Assembly (NCBI RefSeq): GCF_946480305.1
Contig: NZ_CAMLJQ010000002.1
Coordinates: forward strand, 186,001 to 250,000
Length of the DNA stretch: 64,000 nucleotides
Origin: an uncultured Caldimonas sp.
GTDB taxonomy: Bacteria > Pseudomonadota > Gammaproteobacteria > Burkholderiales > Burkholderiaceae
Reading direction: 5' to 3'
Made by a program: the position numbers and the translations under genes. Below the pieces are notes generated by a model. That model saw only the letters and a program-made list of their open reading frames with translations. It searched no databases and was not told the DNA's origin. This document shows, piece by piece, positions 52,759 through 60,460 of the stretch; position 1 is the first letter of the stretch; each line of letters begins with the position of its first letter.

Positions 52759-53964
52759 ATGAGACAATCATCCGAAAATACGGATCAGCTCGTGGACCAC
52801 TTGTCGGAAGTTCTCAAGATACTCGATGGCGCACTGCGCGCCAACGCGAGCATGGCGTCGAACTACGCCGGCCTTCTTGCGGACAAGCTGGAGCAGTCTG
52901 GCGATCGACAACAAGCGCGACAGATCCGTGAGCGCCTCGCGCGCGCGCCTGTGGGGCTGGCTACGGCTCAGGACGGGTCTCGGGGGATCAGTCTGAACAA
53001 TCTGCCCGTGGATGGCGAGAGCCGGCTGCACACCGTCGACGTCAGCCAGCCGACGGCGGACGCCGTTCCGCTGGTGCTGCCAAGCGCAATCGAGATGCGG
53101 GTGCGCGAGTTTCTCGAGAGCGTTCGCCACCACGATGCCCTGTCCAAGGCTGGCGCTTCGTTGGCCAACAGACTACTGGTCCACGGCCCCCCAGGGACGG
53201 GGAAGACCCAACTGGCCCGCTGGCTGGCCGCCCAACTTGCGGCCCCCCTTCTCACCGTGCGTTGCGACACGCTCGTCAGCAGCCTGCTCGGACAGACCAG
53301 CCGCAATTTGCGCCGCGTCTTCGAGTATGCGGAACAGCGGCCGTGCGTGCTCTTTCTTGACGAGTTCGACGCCCTCGGCTCGGCTCGAGGAAACGAACGA
53401 GATGTGGGCGAACTGCAGCGAGTGGTCATCGCGCTGCTGCAAAACATCGACGCAATGCCCGACAGCACAGTTCTGCTGGCATCGACCAATCACGATCAAC
53501 TGCTCGACCCGGCCGTCTGGCGACGCTTCAGCTTTCGCATCCCAATGCCCATGCCCGATGCAGTCATGCGAGAACAACTTTGGTCGCAGTTCCTGGGTTC
53601 ATACGCACCGAAGGACCTGCGCATGACAACACTCGTGCGTCGCTCCGAAGGCGTGAGCGGGGCGGTGGTCGAGCAGGTGTCACTGGATGCCAAGCGCAGC
53701 GCGGTCCTGGCAGGGCTGCCGCAAGTCGATGAAGACGAACTATTCAGGCGCCTTGGGCTGGCCATGGCGATGATGGAAAGTGTGCCGCTGAGCACACGCG
53801 AAGCGGAGATCAATTGGTTGCGTCGTTGGGACCAAAAGATCTTCTCGCTACGGACGCTGGCCAAGCTCTACAAAGTCTCATTGCGCCACGTCACCAACAT
53901 AACGCAGGAAGGGGGTGCATATGGCAACAAGGAGGACGGGAAAACGCTCATCGAACCAGAGTGA
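52759..53964 (+). CDS. ietA: AAA+ ATPase, IetA-like, partner of a subtilisin-like protease
   Basis: A 401-residue ATPase of the classical (FtsH/spastin-like) AAA clade. Residues 1-60 are helical ('TDQLVDHLSEVLKILDGALR'); Walker A is GPPGTGKT (143-150), Walker B 'VLFLDEFD' (197-204), sensor 1 Asn244 and the arginine finger pair near 255-256 ('PAVWRRFSFRIP'). The architecture and the subtilase partner match IetA, the antitoxin/ATPase half of the ietAS module first described on an Agrobacterium Ti plasmid and later found protective against phages. The protease gene starts within this one (44-nt overlap), so translation is coupled. Start ATG at 52759; longer starts are in frame but weaker. Confidence 0.85.
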   Translation: MRQSSENTDQLVDHLSEVLKILDGALRANASMASNYAGLLADKLEQSGDRQQARQIRERLARAPVGLATAQDGSRGISLNNLPVDGESRLHTVDVSQPTADAVPLVLPSAIEMRVREFLESVRHHDALSKAGASLANRLLVHGPPGTGKTQLARWLAAQLAAPLLTVRCDTLVSSLLGQTSRNLRRVFEYAEQRPCVLFLDEFDALGSARGNERDVGELQRVVIALLQNIDAMPDSTVLLASTNHDQLLDPAVWRRFSFRIPMPMPDAVMREQLWSQFLGSYAPKDLRMTTLVRRSEGVSGAVVEQVSLDAKRSAVLAGLPQVDEDELFRRLGLAMAMMESVPLSTREAEINWLRRWDQKIFSLRTLAKLYKVSLRHVTNITQEGGAYGNKEDGKTLIEPE

Positions 53965-56227
53965 ACAGCGCCCCCAACCAGACACGCGCAACCCGTTTCA
54001 GCACATCCCGTTTGCCGAGCGGGACCTCCGCGGCGTCGAGCCGGGGGGAAGTGCTCCAAAGGTCTTCGTCGACGTTGACGCCAACTACCGGGAAGCACTC
54101 GCAGGAACTCTCGACGCCGCCGCCCAGGAGCTAGAGGCCGAGCTTGTCGCCTTCCCGCATTCGCTCGGACCATTGGTCGTCCGGCTCCGCGAAGACGGCA
54201 TTGCAAAGTCTCATCGACCCCTGAAGCTTGTGGACGAAACCGGCCTTGTGCCTGCCGGGCACGAGCGGATAGAGGAGATGCTTGTCGGCGCGCACCGCGC
54301 CAGCATTGCGGTGCTTCGTAGCGTCATCCTGGAAAGAGATATCCAGGCCTTCCGTGCGAACTTAAGCGTCATCCGGCGCATCGACCCATGGTCACGCGCC
54401 AGGCGCAACCCAGAGGGCACGCTCGCTTTGCGCGAACGCGGAAGCGCCCTCCTACGGCTTTTCCGCTACGGGAACGATGCCGCAAACTCCCAACTGTTCG
54501 AGTCGATCAAGGCCCTGATGAGCCAGCTCAGGCTCAAGCACCGTTTTTTTCGTCAGGGTCGGCATGGCTGGTTTTACCTCTGTCTTTCTGAGCTCGAGAA
54601 CATTGCCGAGGAGAAGTTCGACGTGTTGCTCGGGTTTCCCGGCGTTCGACGTTTGATGCCAGAGCCCCTGTATCACCAGATGGCAACGACGGGCGCGTCA
54701 GCGCCGGCCGCACCAGGTTCCTTGCCGTTGCCAACAACACCGGGACTGCCAACCGTGGCTGTGTTCGACACCGGCGTCGCTCCGACAGCGTCCGACTTGC
54801 AACCTTGGCTGGTCGGCTCAGAGACATTCGTCCTGCCGCCCGAGACCGACCATCAGCACGGCACGATGGTGGCCTCGCTAGTCGCCGGCGCTCACGCGCT
54901 CAACGCGAGCCATGAGGACCTGCCCGACGTAGGTTCGATGGTCTACAACGTCTGCGGCTTAGAGTCGGTCGCAGGCGGCGGTCGCATCAGTGACCTGACG
55001 ACGAGGCTCGAAGACGCGCTGAAGCGGAGGCCGGACATCCGTGTGTGGAATCTCTCGCTCGGGATGCGCGTTCCATGCAACGAACAGACGTTCAGCGAGT
55101 TCGCTCAGACCCTTGATCGGTTGAGCGATCAACACAATGTCTTGTTCGTCGTAGCCGCAGGCAACTACTTGGACGTACCACGCCGTACGTGGCCCAGTGC
55201 ACCGGATCTACTGGACCGCGTCTCGAGTCCCGGCGAGTCTGTGCGCGCGCTGACGGTCGGGTCGGTATGTCACCTCTCCGATCCGTCAGCACTGAATGCA
55301 GTTGGGGAGCCGGCGGCCTATAGCCGGCGTGGACCCGGGCCCGTCTTCACACCGAAGCCTGACATCGTCCACATCGGCGGCGGGGTACACCAGCCATGGA
55401 ACACAGGCGGCTCGAGCGTCGCAGTGCTGTCTGCCGCCAATACGACGGTCCGGAGTTTCGGCACCAGCTTCGCCGCGCCGGTCGCCGCCAGCATGGCCGC
55501 GCACGTCTGGCAGGCAATGGAAGGCCAGCCAGGGTTGACGCCGAGTCCGTCGTTGGTCAAGGCAGTGATGATCCATGCTGCGCAGCTTTCGTCGCCCGCA
55601 TACTCTCCCGTTGAACGGCGCTACTACGGCACGGGCCTGCCAAAGGACGTCATCACAGGCCTCTACGACCGCCCAGACAGCTTCACCCTTGTGTTCGAGG
55701 CCCGTCTCGTTCCAGGTATGCGATGGCGAAAGGCACCGTATCCCATACCGGCAGGCTTGTTACGCGATGGAAGACTGGCTTGCGAGGTAATCATCACCGC
55801 GGCCTACTCGCCACCTGTGGACCCTGACGCCGGAGCCGAGTACGTGCGCGCGAACGTTGAGATCAGCTTTGGAACCTTGGACGGCGACAAGATCACCAGC
55901 AAGGTGCCCATGAAGGGAGAAGACGGGACAGACGGTTATGAGGCGATGCAGGTAGAGCACGGCGGCAAGTGGGCCCCGGTGAAGATCCATCGGAAGCGCT
56001 TCTCGCAGGGTATTGGCGGGACCGATTGGGCGCTGCAGGCCAGAACGTTCATGCGTGCGTTTGAGCCGGCAATTGCGGAGGGCCTTCAGGTCCACATCAT
56101 CTGCACGTTGCGAGCACTCGACGGAAACCCGGATGTTCATGCACAAGGCTTGCAGGCGCTGGCCGCGACTAACTGGGTGCGGCAGGATCTTCCTCTCCGT
56201 GTGCCGGTCCGCTCAGGGGCTCAGTAG
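53921..56227 (+). CDS. ietS: Subtilisin-like serine protease, IetS-like
   Basis: A 768-residue S8 peptidase with no signal peptide, so it stays in the cytoplasm. The first 270 residues are an uncharacterised helical domain. The catalytic Asp283 ('VAVFDTGVAP'), His313 ('HQHGTMVASLVAG'), oxyanion Asn415 ('VVAAGNYLD') and Ser516 ('FGTSFAAPVAASMAAH') are all in place, so the enzyme should be active. A beta-rich C-terminal domain of about 190 residues follows. The ATG at 53921 follows GGAAGGGGGTGC and lies inside the ATPase gene. A cytosolic active protease tied to an ATPase fits a toxin or abortive-infection effector held in check. Confidence 0.85.
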   Translation: MATRRTGKRSSNQSEQRPQPDTRNPFQHIPFAERDLRGVEPGGSAPKVFVDVDANYREALAGTLDAAAQELEAELVAFPHSLGPLVVRLREDGIAKSHRPLKLVDETGLVPAGHERIEEMLVGAHRASIAVLRSVILERDIQAFRANLSVIRRIDPWSRARRNPEGTLALRERGSALLRLFRYGNDAANSQLFESIKALMSQLRLKHRFFRQGRHGWFYLCLSELENIAEEKFDVLLGFPGVRRLMPEPLYHQMATTGASAPAAPGSLPLPTTPGLPTVAVFDTGVAPTASDLQPWLVGSETFVLPPETDHQHGTMVASLVAGAHALNASHEDLPDVGSMVYNVCGLESVAGGGRISDLTTRLEDALKRRPDIRVWNLSLGMRVPCNEQTFSEFAQTLDRLSDQHNVLFVVAAGNYLDVPRRTWPSAPDLLDRVSSPGESVRALTVGSVCHLSDPSALNAVGEPAAYSRRGPGPVFTPKPDIVHIGGGVHQPWNTGGSSVAVLSAANTTVRSFGTSFAAPVAASMAAHVWQAMEGQPGLTPSPSLVKAVMIHAAQLSSPAYSPVERRYYGTGLPKDVITGLYDRPDSFTLVFEARLVPGMRWRKAPYPIPAGLLRDGRLACEVIITAAYSPPVDPDAGAEYVRANVEISFGTLDGDKITSKVPMKGEDGTDGYEAMQVEHGGKWAPVKIHRKRFSQGIGGTDWALQARTFMRAFEPAIAEGLQVHIICTLRALDGNPDVHAQGLQALAATNWVRQDLPLRVPVRSGAQ

Positions 56228-56231
56228 TTCA

Positions 56232-56312
56232 ATGGGCCGCGATGACTCTGGTGCGCTCCTCGAACAGCGCCACCTATTTGCGATTTACAACCGGGAAGGT
56301 GGGCGTGGATGA
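56232..56312 (+). CDS. Micro-ORF (26 codons) bridging the protease and Abi genes
   Basis: An ATG four bases after the protease stop opens a 26-residue frame ('MGRDDSGALLEQRHLFAIYN' plus six residues) whose TGA overlaps the ATG of the next gene as ATGA. Both junctions are spaced as in translationally coupled genes. It may encode a small protein or serve only to carry ribosomes onto the next gene. No family can be assigned at this length. Confidence 0.35.
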   Translation: MGRDDSGALLEQRHLFAIYNREGGRG

Positions 56313-57106
56313 TTCGCTTTCATGAGGGGTCGGGCTCGAGTGAGATCGAGCTGTTGGACGCGGCTTTCACGCAGGCCGAGTGGACCCAACTACGCGCTGT
56401 CTCGATACGGCTCCTCGAGCGTCGCGGTCACTTTCCGGCGGGCGAATTTCTGTCCCACCATCCCTTCGGCCTCTTCCGCGGGACCAATGGCTTTGGTGAC
56501 GACTTCTGTGTGCTCTACATGCAGGTCGAAATGGACAAGTATGTCGAGCTCGCGGAAATGGCCGACGACATGCAAATGCGCCACAACGCCAAGCTCGCCG
56601 CTGCAACTGTCGGTGAAGTGAGCGGCCAACATGTGCGCTTTGTCGCCATGGATCTTGTGCAAGCCACCGAACCCGAGGCCGTTGCGCCGCCGGTCCTTGA
56701 GATCACGTCCGACACTGTTGAGCGCGCGCTCCGGGACGCCGAGCGCCTGCTCGCGACCGAGGGAGCGACAAGTGGTGTGGACCGGATCCACACCGCGTTC
56801 CATGGCTACCTGCGCGCGCTCGCCTCGAGAGCCAACCTCAGTCACTCAGTCACAGCCGGGGTAACGGAACTATTCCGCCTGATCCGTTCACAGCATCCGT
56901 CGTTCGCCGCAAATGCGCCTCACCAAGCTGAGATCGACAAGATCCTCCGAGCCCTCGCGAACGTTGTCGACACGTTGAATCCGCTGCGCAATCAAGGCAG
57001 TGTGGCCCACCCCAACGTCGATCTCCTGGCAGAGCCGGAGGCGATGCTATTTATCAACAGCGTTCGATGTCTGCTTCACTACATGAACGCGAAGACAAAG
57101 ATGTAG
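56309..57106 (+). CDS. Abi_C-like protein with HEPN-type motif, third gene of the module
   Basis: A 265-residue protein. Residues 1-125 are a domain I do not recognise ('FLSHHPFGLFRGTNGFGDDF', 'MQVEMDKYVELAEMADDMQM'). The C-terminal half resembles the abortive-infection C-terminal domain (Abi_C): 'GVDRIHTAFHGYLRALASRA' at 156-175 and 'LRNQGSVAHPN' near 226-236. Arg227-Asn and His234 form R-N-x5-H, i.e. an Rx6H as in HEPN ribonucleases. The family link is from memory of pattern and needs a profile search. The start overlaps the micro-ORF stop. It is probably co-expressed with the ATPase and protease and may act as an RNase effector or sensor. Confidence 0.75.
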   Translation: MIRFHEGSGSSEIELLDAAFTQAEWTQLRAVSIRLLERRGHFPAGEFLSHHPFGLFRGTNGFGDDFCVLYMQVEMDKYVELAEMADDMQMRHNAKLAAATVGEVSGQHVRFVAMDLVQATEPEAVAPPVLEITSDTVERALRDAERLLATEGATSGVDRIHTAFHGYLRALASRANLSHSVTAGVTELFRLIRSQHPSFAANAPHQAEIDKILRALANVVDTLNPLRNQGSVAHPNVDLLAEPEAMLFINSVRCLLHYMNAKTKM

Positions 57107-57334
57107 ACAGATGCCTGGGCGACCGGGCACTGGACAGGACCGAATCAACCACAAAGCGAGCGACCGCTTAGTGACAGACAGCGTGAGTTCGCCGGTCCGA
57201 GTCGACCGGCCGCAATCGCTGCCAAGCAGCCCACCCGCCACACACCTCACGCCCGGTCCCTAACCTGAGGGGATTGTTCTCATCTCCCCCTCCTCGCACA
57301 CTGCCCCTCCACGGTCCGCGACCAGGGAGCTTCC

Positions 57335-57979
57335 ATGCAACTCGTGAAAGCGTTTCATCAAGGTGTGCTGGGCGAAGGCTGTTGCTTTCGCTTGTCGGTG
57401 AAGTGGGTGGCGCTGGTGCTGGCGGGGGACGACCCCGCGGCGAGCCTCTACCTCGACAACCAAAGGCCGCAGAACTCGACGAGCGTGAAGCAGGCGGCCT
57501 ATGCCCAGGCCGCTGACCAGCTGGGCGTGAACCTCGTGACCTTGCAGGAGCGGATCACCGCCAACTGGATCAACACCACGCAATCCAGCCGGGCCTCGGC
57601 GAACCGCAGCCACACAGCGCTGGTCTACACCACCTCGGTGGACTTCGAGAGCGACTTGCAGGCGTGCTACGTCAACCGTGATGGCGAGGCAGACATCGTC
57701 AAGTGGGCCACCTTTTCGCCCATCAAGTTCGGCGGGTGGTCGGCGGTGCTGCTCAGTTCGTGGAACCCGCCGCACACGGTGGCCATCGCCAGGTCACGCC
57801 TTCGCGGCGGAAGGCTCTACGGTTTCGACCCCAACCTCGGTGTCGTGACGTCGAACACCCCGCAGCAGGATCTGGCACCTTTCCTGCGTGAGTTCATCGA
57901 GTGGATGGCCGCCATGGGCCAGCAGCAGCTGAAGGATGCCAAGACCTTCGTGGCCGACGCGGTGGTCGTCGTGCAATGA
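57335..57979 (+). CDS. Putative YopT-like (C58) cysteine protease
   Basis: A 214-residue protein. Residues 13-24 read 'GEGCCFRLSVKW', matching the CxxLSxKW nucleophile motif of the YopT/AvrPphB peptidases (Cys17). His147 lies in 'WNPPHTVAIARSR' and Asp165 in 'LYGFDPNLGVV', with the His-to-Asp gap (18) and Cys-to-His gap (130) near those of YopT. The third segment matches the usual 'FDxNxG' strand. Those enzymes are secreted effectors that cleave host proteins; here there is no signal peptide or N-terminal extension. It lies 228 bp after the Abi-like gene. The assignment is by motif only. Confidence 0.6.
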   Translation: MQLVKAFHQGVLGEGCCFRLSVKWVALVLAGDDPAASLYLDNQRPQNSTSVKQAAYAQAADQLGVNLVTLQERITANWINTTQSSRASANRSHTALVYTTSVDFESDLQACYVNRDGEADIVKWATFSPIKFGGWSAVLLSSWNPPHTVAIARSRLRGGRLYGFDPNLGVVTSNTPQQDLAPFLREFIEWMAAMGQQQLKDAKTFVADAVVVVQ

Positions 57980-58066
57980 GCGGGCGGGAGGCAGCGGCGC
58001 TGCGGCTGCGGCCTCGGTAGAGGCCCGCGCTTGAGCGGGGAGGCCGTTGCTGGCAGTATCGCCGTC

Positions 58067-59239
58067 ATGCTTTTTCCACCAAATACTGTTCGCCTCCAGC
58101 TCGACAAGACCCGCCAGGCGTGGGAGCGGTACGTCTCTTCCGGCGCGCTCAACGCGGCCGAGGTTCGCCCGCTCGTTGCCGCGGCCTGGCAGCGCTCGGC
58201 GGCCGCGGGCTGCGATGCGCGCCAGGCCAAGGCGAGCTTGCTCTCGCCGCGGGACACCATCGAGTTGCTCAAGGGCGAGTCCCGCCTGATCGACAGTGCC
58301 TCTCCGTTCCTGTCGGCCTTGTCGCGTGCGGCAGGTGGCGAACGGCATGCCGCGATGCTGGGCGACCGGCATGGCCGGGTCCTGAAGATCGTGGGCGACC
58401 CGGAGACCATGGCCGACGAAAGCTTTCCGCGCGCGGGCAGCCTGCTCTCGGAAGAGCTGGCCGGCGCAAACGGCATCGGCACGGCGCTGGCGCAGGGTTG
58501 CTACGTCGAGCTGGTCGGGCCCGAGCACTACATCGAAGGCTTTCACGTGTTCACGTGCCAGGGCGTGCCGCTGCTCTCGCCGAGCGGCGGCGCGGCCGGG
58601 GTGCTGAGCATGTCGGTGCGTCGGCAGGAAACGGCAGCCAAGGTGCGCGACATCCTGGTCTGCGCAACACAAGCCACCGAATGCGAGCTGCTGGCGGAAC
58701 AGCTGTCGGACGGGCTCTCCATGCCGGGGCCGTTCGAGAGGGTGGTGGAATCCTTGCGGCTGGACGTCGTCCACCGGATCAACCTGGCACGCCTGCGGCT
58801 GGAGCAGGCCGCGCATCGGCTCGCCGTGGGCATGAGCGCGGAGGAAACGCTGCGCACGGCCCAGCAGCTGGTACGGAAGTTCCGGCAGGCGGCCGCGGCG
58901 TGGCGCAACCTGGTGGGCGACGGCACGAATGCACCGCAGCCCCTGTGTTTTGCCGACATGCTGGAAGACTTCGTCACGCTGCTGGAGCCGCTGATCCGCT
59001 CCAGCAAGCTGAGCGTGCGTTGGGACCGGGTGGACCAGACCGTGGTGCTGGACGATGCCCAAGCGCTTTCGCAGAAGGTGCTGACGGTGTTTCTCGATGC
59101 GATGCAGATGGCGCTGCCCGAAAGCGAGCTGCGCGTGAGCATCACCTCCGCAGAGAACGAGAGCCTGCTGATGATCTCGGTCTGGGGCACCGACGGGAAC
59201 TTCCACGACTACCGGACGACGGCGCCCAACCTGAAGTAG
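58067..59239 (+). CDS. GAF-domain protein with degenerate kinase-like C-terminus
   Basis: A 390-residue protein. Residues 1-195 resemble the N-terminal sensory half of AcoR-type activators: 'RQAWERYVSSGALNAAEVRP', 'AWQRSAAAGCDARQAKASLL', then the GAF 'GNDAVILEDPETM'-like region 'GRVLKIVGDPETMADESFPR' and 'LSEELAGANGIGTALAQGCY'. The AAA+ domain of AcoR is absent. Instead residues 215-385 look like a worn-out histidine-kinase core: a dimerisation-like helix pair with no clear phospho-His motif, and an ATPase-like fold with no N or G boxes. The ATG at 58067 is preferred. Probably a sensor that works by protein interaction. Confidence 0.72.
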   Translation: MLFPPNTVRLQLDKTRQAWERYVSSGALNAAEVRPLVAAAWQRSAAAGCDARQAKASLLSPRDTIELLKGESRLIDSASPFLSALSRAAGGERHAAMLGDRHGRVLKIVGDPETMADESFPRAGSLLSEELAGANGIGTALAQGCYVELVGPEHYIEGFHVFTCQGVPLLSPSGGAAGVLSMSVRRQETAAKVRDILVCATQATECELLAEQLSDGLSMPGPFERVVESLRLDVVHRINLARLRLEQAAHRLAVGMSAEETLRTAQQLVRKFRQAAAAWRNLVGDGTNAPQPLCFADMLEDFVTLLEPLIRSSKLSVRWDRVDQTVVLDDAQALSQKVLTVFLDAMQMALPESELRVSITSAENESLLMISVWGTDGNFHDYRTTAPNLK

Positions 59240-59257
59240 CACGCGGCACGGCCGCTG

Positions 59258-60226
59258 CTAGGGCGGCGACTGGCGTGCCCCGCGGCTTCTGCGCGCCTTG
59301 CCCTCGGCGCCGGGCTGCTGCAGGCCTTGCCGCAGCAACAGTTCGCGCAGCCGCTGGGCCGCCACGCCGAGGGCATGGTCCAGGCGCCACGCGAGATAGG
59401 CGTCGGTCATCGTCTCTCCGTGCCGCCCCCACGGCGACGTCGGCAAGGGCATCAGCGCCCCGTGCTCGAGATCTGCTTCGATGCTCCAGCGCGGCAGCCG
59501 CCCCCAGCCCACCCCGGCCAGGATCAGTGCGCGCTTGGCGTCCTGGGTGCCGACCCGGATGGTGCGCGGCGACAACACGCCGAAGTCGCGCCCTTCCGAG
59601 AGATCGGTCGGGTCTTCCAGCACCACCTGCGCATGCTCGGCCAACTCCGACGCGGCAACGAGCGGCCGCCGCGGTGCACGATGCGCCAGCGGGTGTGCCG
59701 GCGCAACCACCGCCACCACCGGGAACGACAGCAACCGCTCCCGCTCGACGCGTGGGTCGACGAAATCCTCGCCCGCCATGATGGCCAGCGTGCAACGGCG
59801 ATCGCGCAGCGCGGCCAGCGGCCCGCCGAGCGGCTCCACCGACAGGCGCAGCCGCACGGCCGGGTACGCCTCGCTCAGCGACTTCAATGCGGTGGCCACG
59901 ATGGGCAGCGGGAACAGCGTGTCGACCACCACCGGCAACTCCGTCTCCAGCCCCTGCTCGAACCCGCGCGCCCGCGCGCGCAGCGCGTCCACCTTCAGCA
60001 GGACGCTGCGCACGTCTTCGAGCAGCGCCTGCCCGGCGGTCGTGAGCGTGGGGCGTCGCGTGTCCCGGTCGAACAGGCGCACGCCCAGCTGCAACTCCAG
60101 GTTGGCGATGGCGTGGCTGACCACCGATTGCGCGCGCCGCACGCGGGCCGCGCCCTTGCGGAAGCTGCCCTCCTCGGCAATGGCGACGAACACCCGCATC
60201 TGGTCCAGCGTCACACCTTCCAGCAC
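59258..60226 (-). CDS. LysR family transcriptional regulator
   Basis: A 322-residue LysR protein: winged helix at the start ('LDQMRVFVAIAEEGSFRKGA', 'RVRRAQSVVSHAIANLELQL'), 'TTAGQALLEDVRSVLLKVDA' linker helix, and a periplasmic-binding-like effector domain. The last 20 residues are a basic tail. It starts at a GTG (60226), with a second in-frame GTG four codons later. Divergent from the truncated wrbA and MFS genes, which are its likely targets; a quinone or aromatic effector would fit but is inferred. Confidence 0.9.
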   Translation of the reverse strand: MLEGVTLDQMRVFVAIAEEGSFRKGAARVRRAQSVVSHAIANLELQLGVRLFDRDTRRPTLTTAGQALLEDVRSVLLKVDALRARARGFEQGLETELPVVVDTLFPLPIVATALKSLSEAYPAVRLRLSVEPLGGPLAALRDRRCTLAIMAGEDFVDPRVERERLLSFPVVAVVAPAHPLAHRAPRRPLVAASELAEHAQVVLEDPTDLSEGRDFGVLSPRTIRVGTQDAKRALILAGVGWGRLPRWSIEADLEHGALMPLPTSPWGRHGETMTDAYLAWRLDHALGVAAQRLRELLLRQGLQQPGAEGKARRSRGARQSPP

Positions 60227-60328
60227 GATCTACTCCATCGATCAGTTGGAACGATATTTTGAGACTTCCGTCGATCGGTCGCGGTCCTCACACTGAGCGT
60301 CATCGCATCACGCATCGGGTGTATCGGC

Positions 60329-60460
60329 ATGAGCAAAGTCCTCGTTCTCCACGACTCCTCCTACGGTCACATCGAGCAGATGGCGAACGCCGTGGCACAA
60401 GGCGCTCGAGAGGCCGGCGCCGACGTGGCCGTCAAGCGGGTGCCGGAGCCGGTGCAATGA
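60329..60460 (+). pseudogene. wrbA: Truncated NAD(P)H:quinone oxidoreductase (WrbA) gene
   Basis: A 43-codon frame that reads like the first strand and helix of WrbA: '[20 protein letters not shown]', then '[10 protein letters not shown]' and stop. WrbA has about 200 residues, so about 80% is missing, including the FMN and quinone sites. The normal WrbA start ('KVLVLYYSSYGHIETMA') is recognisable. The stop overlaps the ATG of the MFS gene as ATGA. A deletion probably joined the two. No longer an active enzyme, but its translation may couple to the transporter. Confidence 0.8.
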
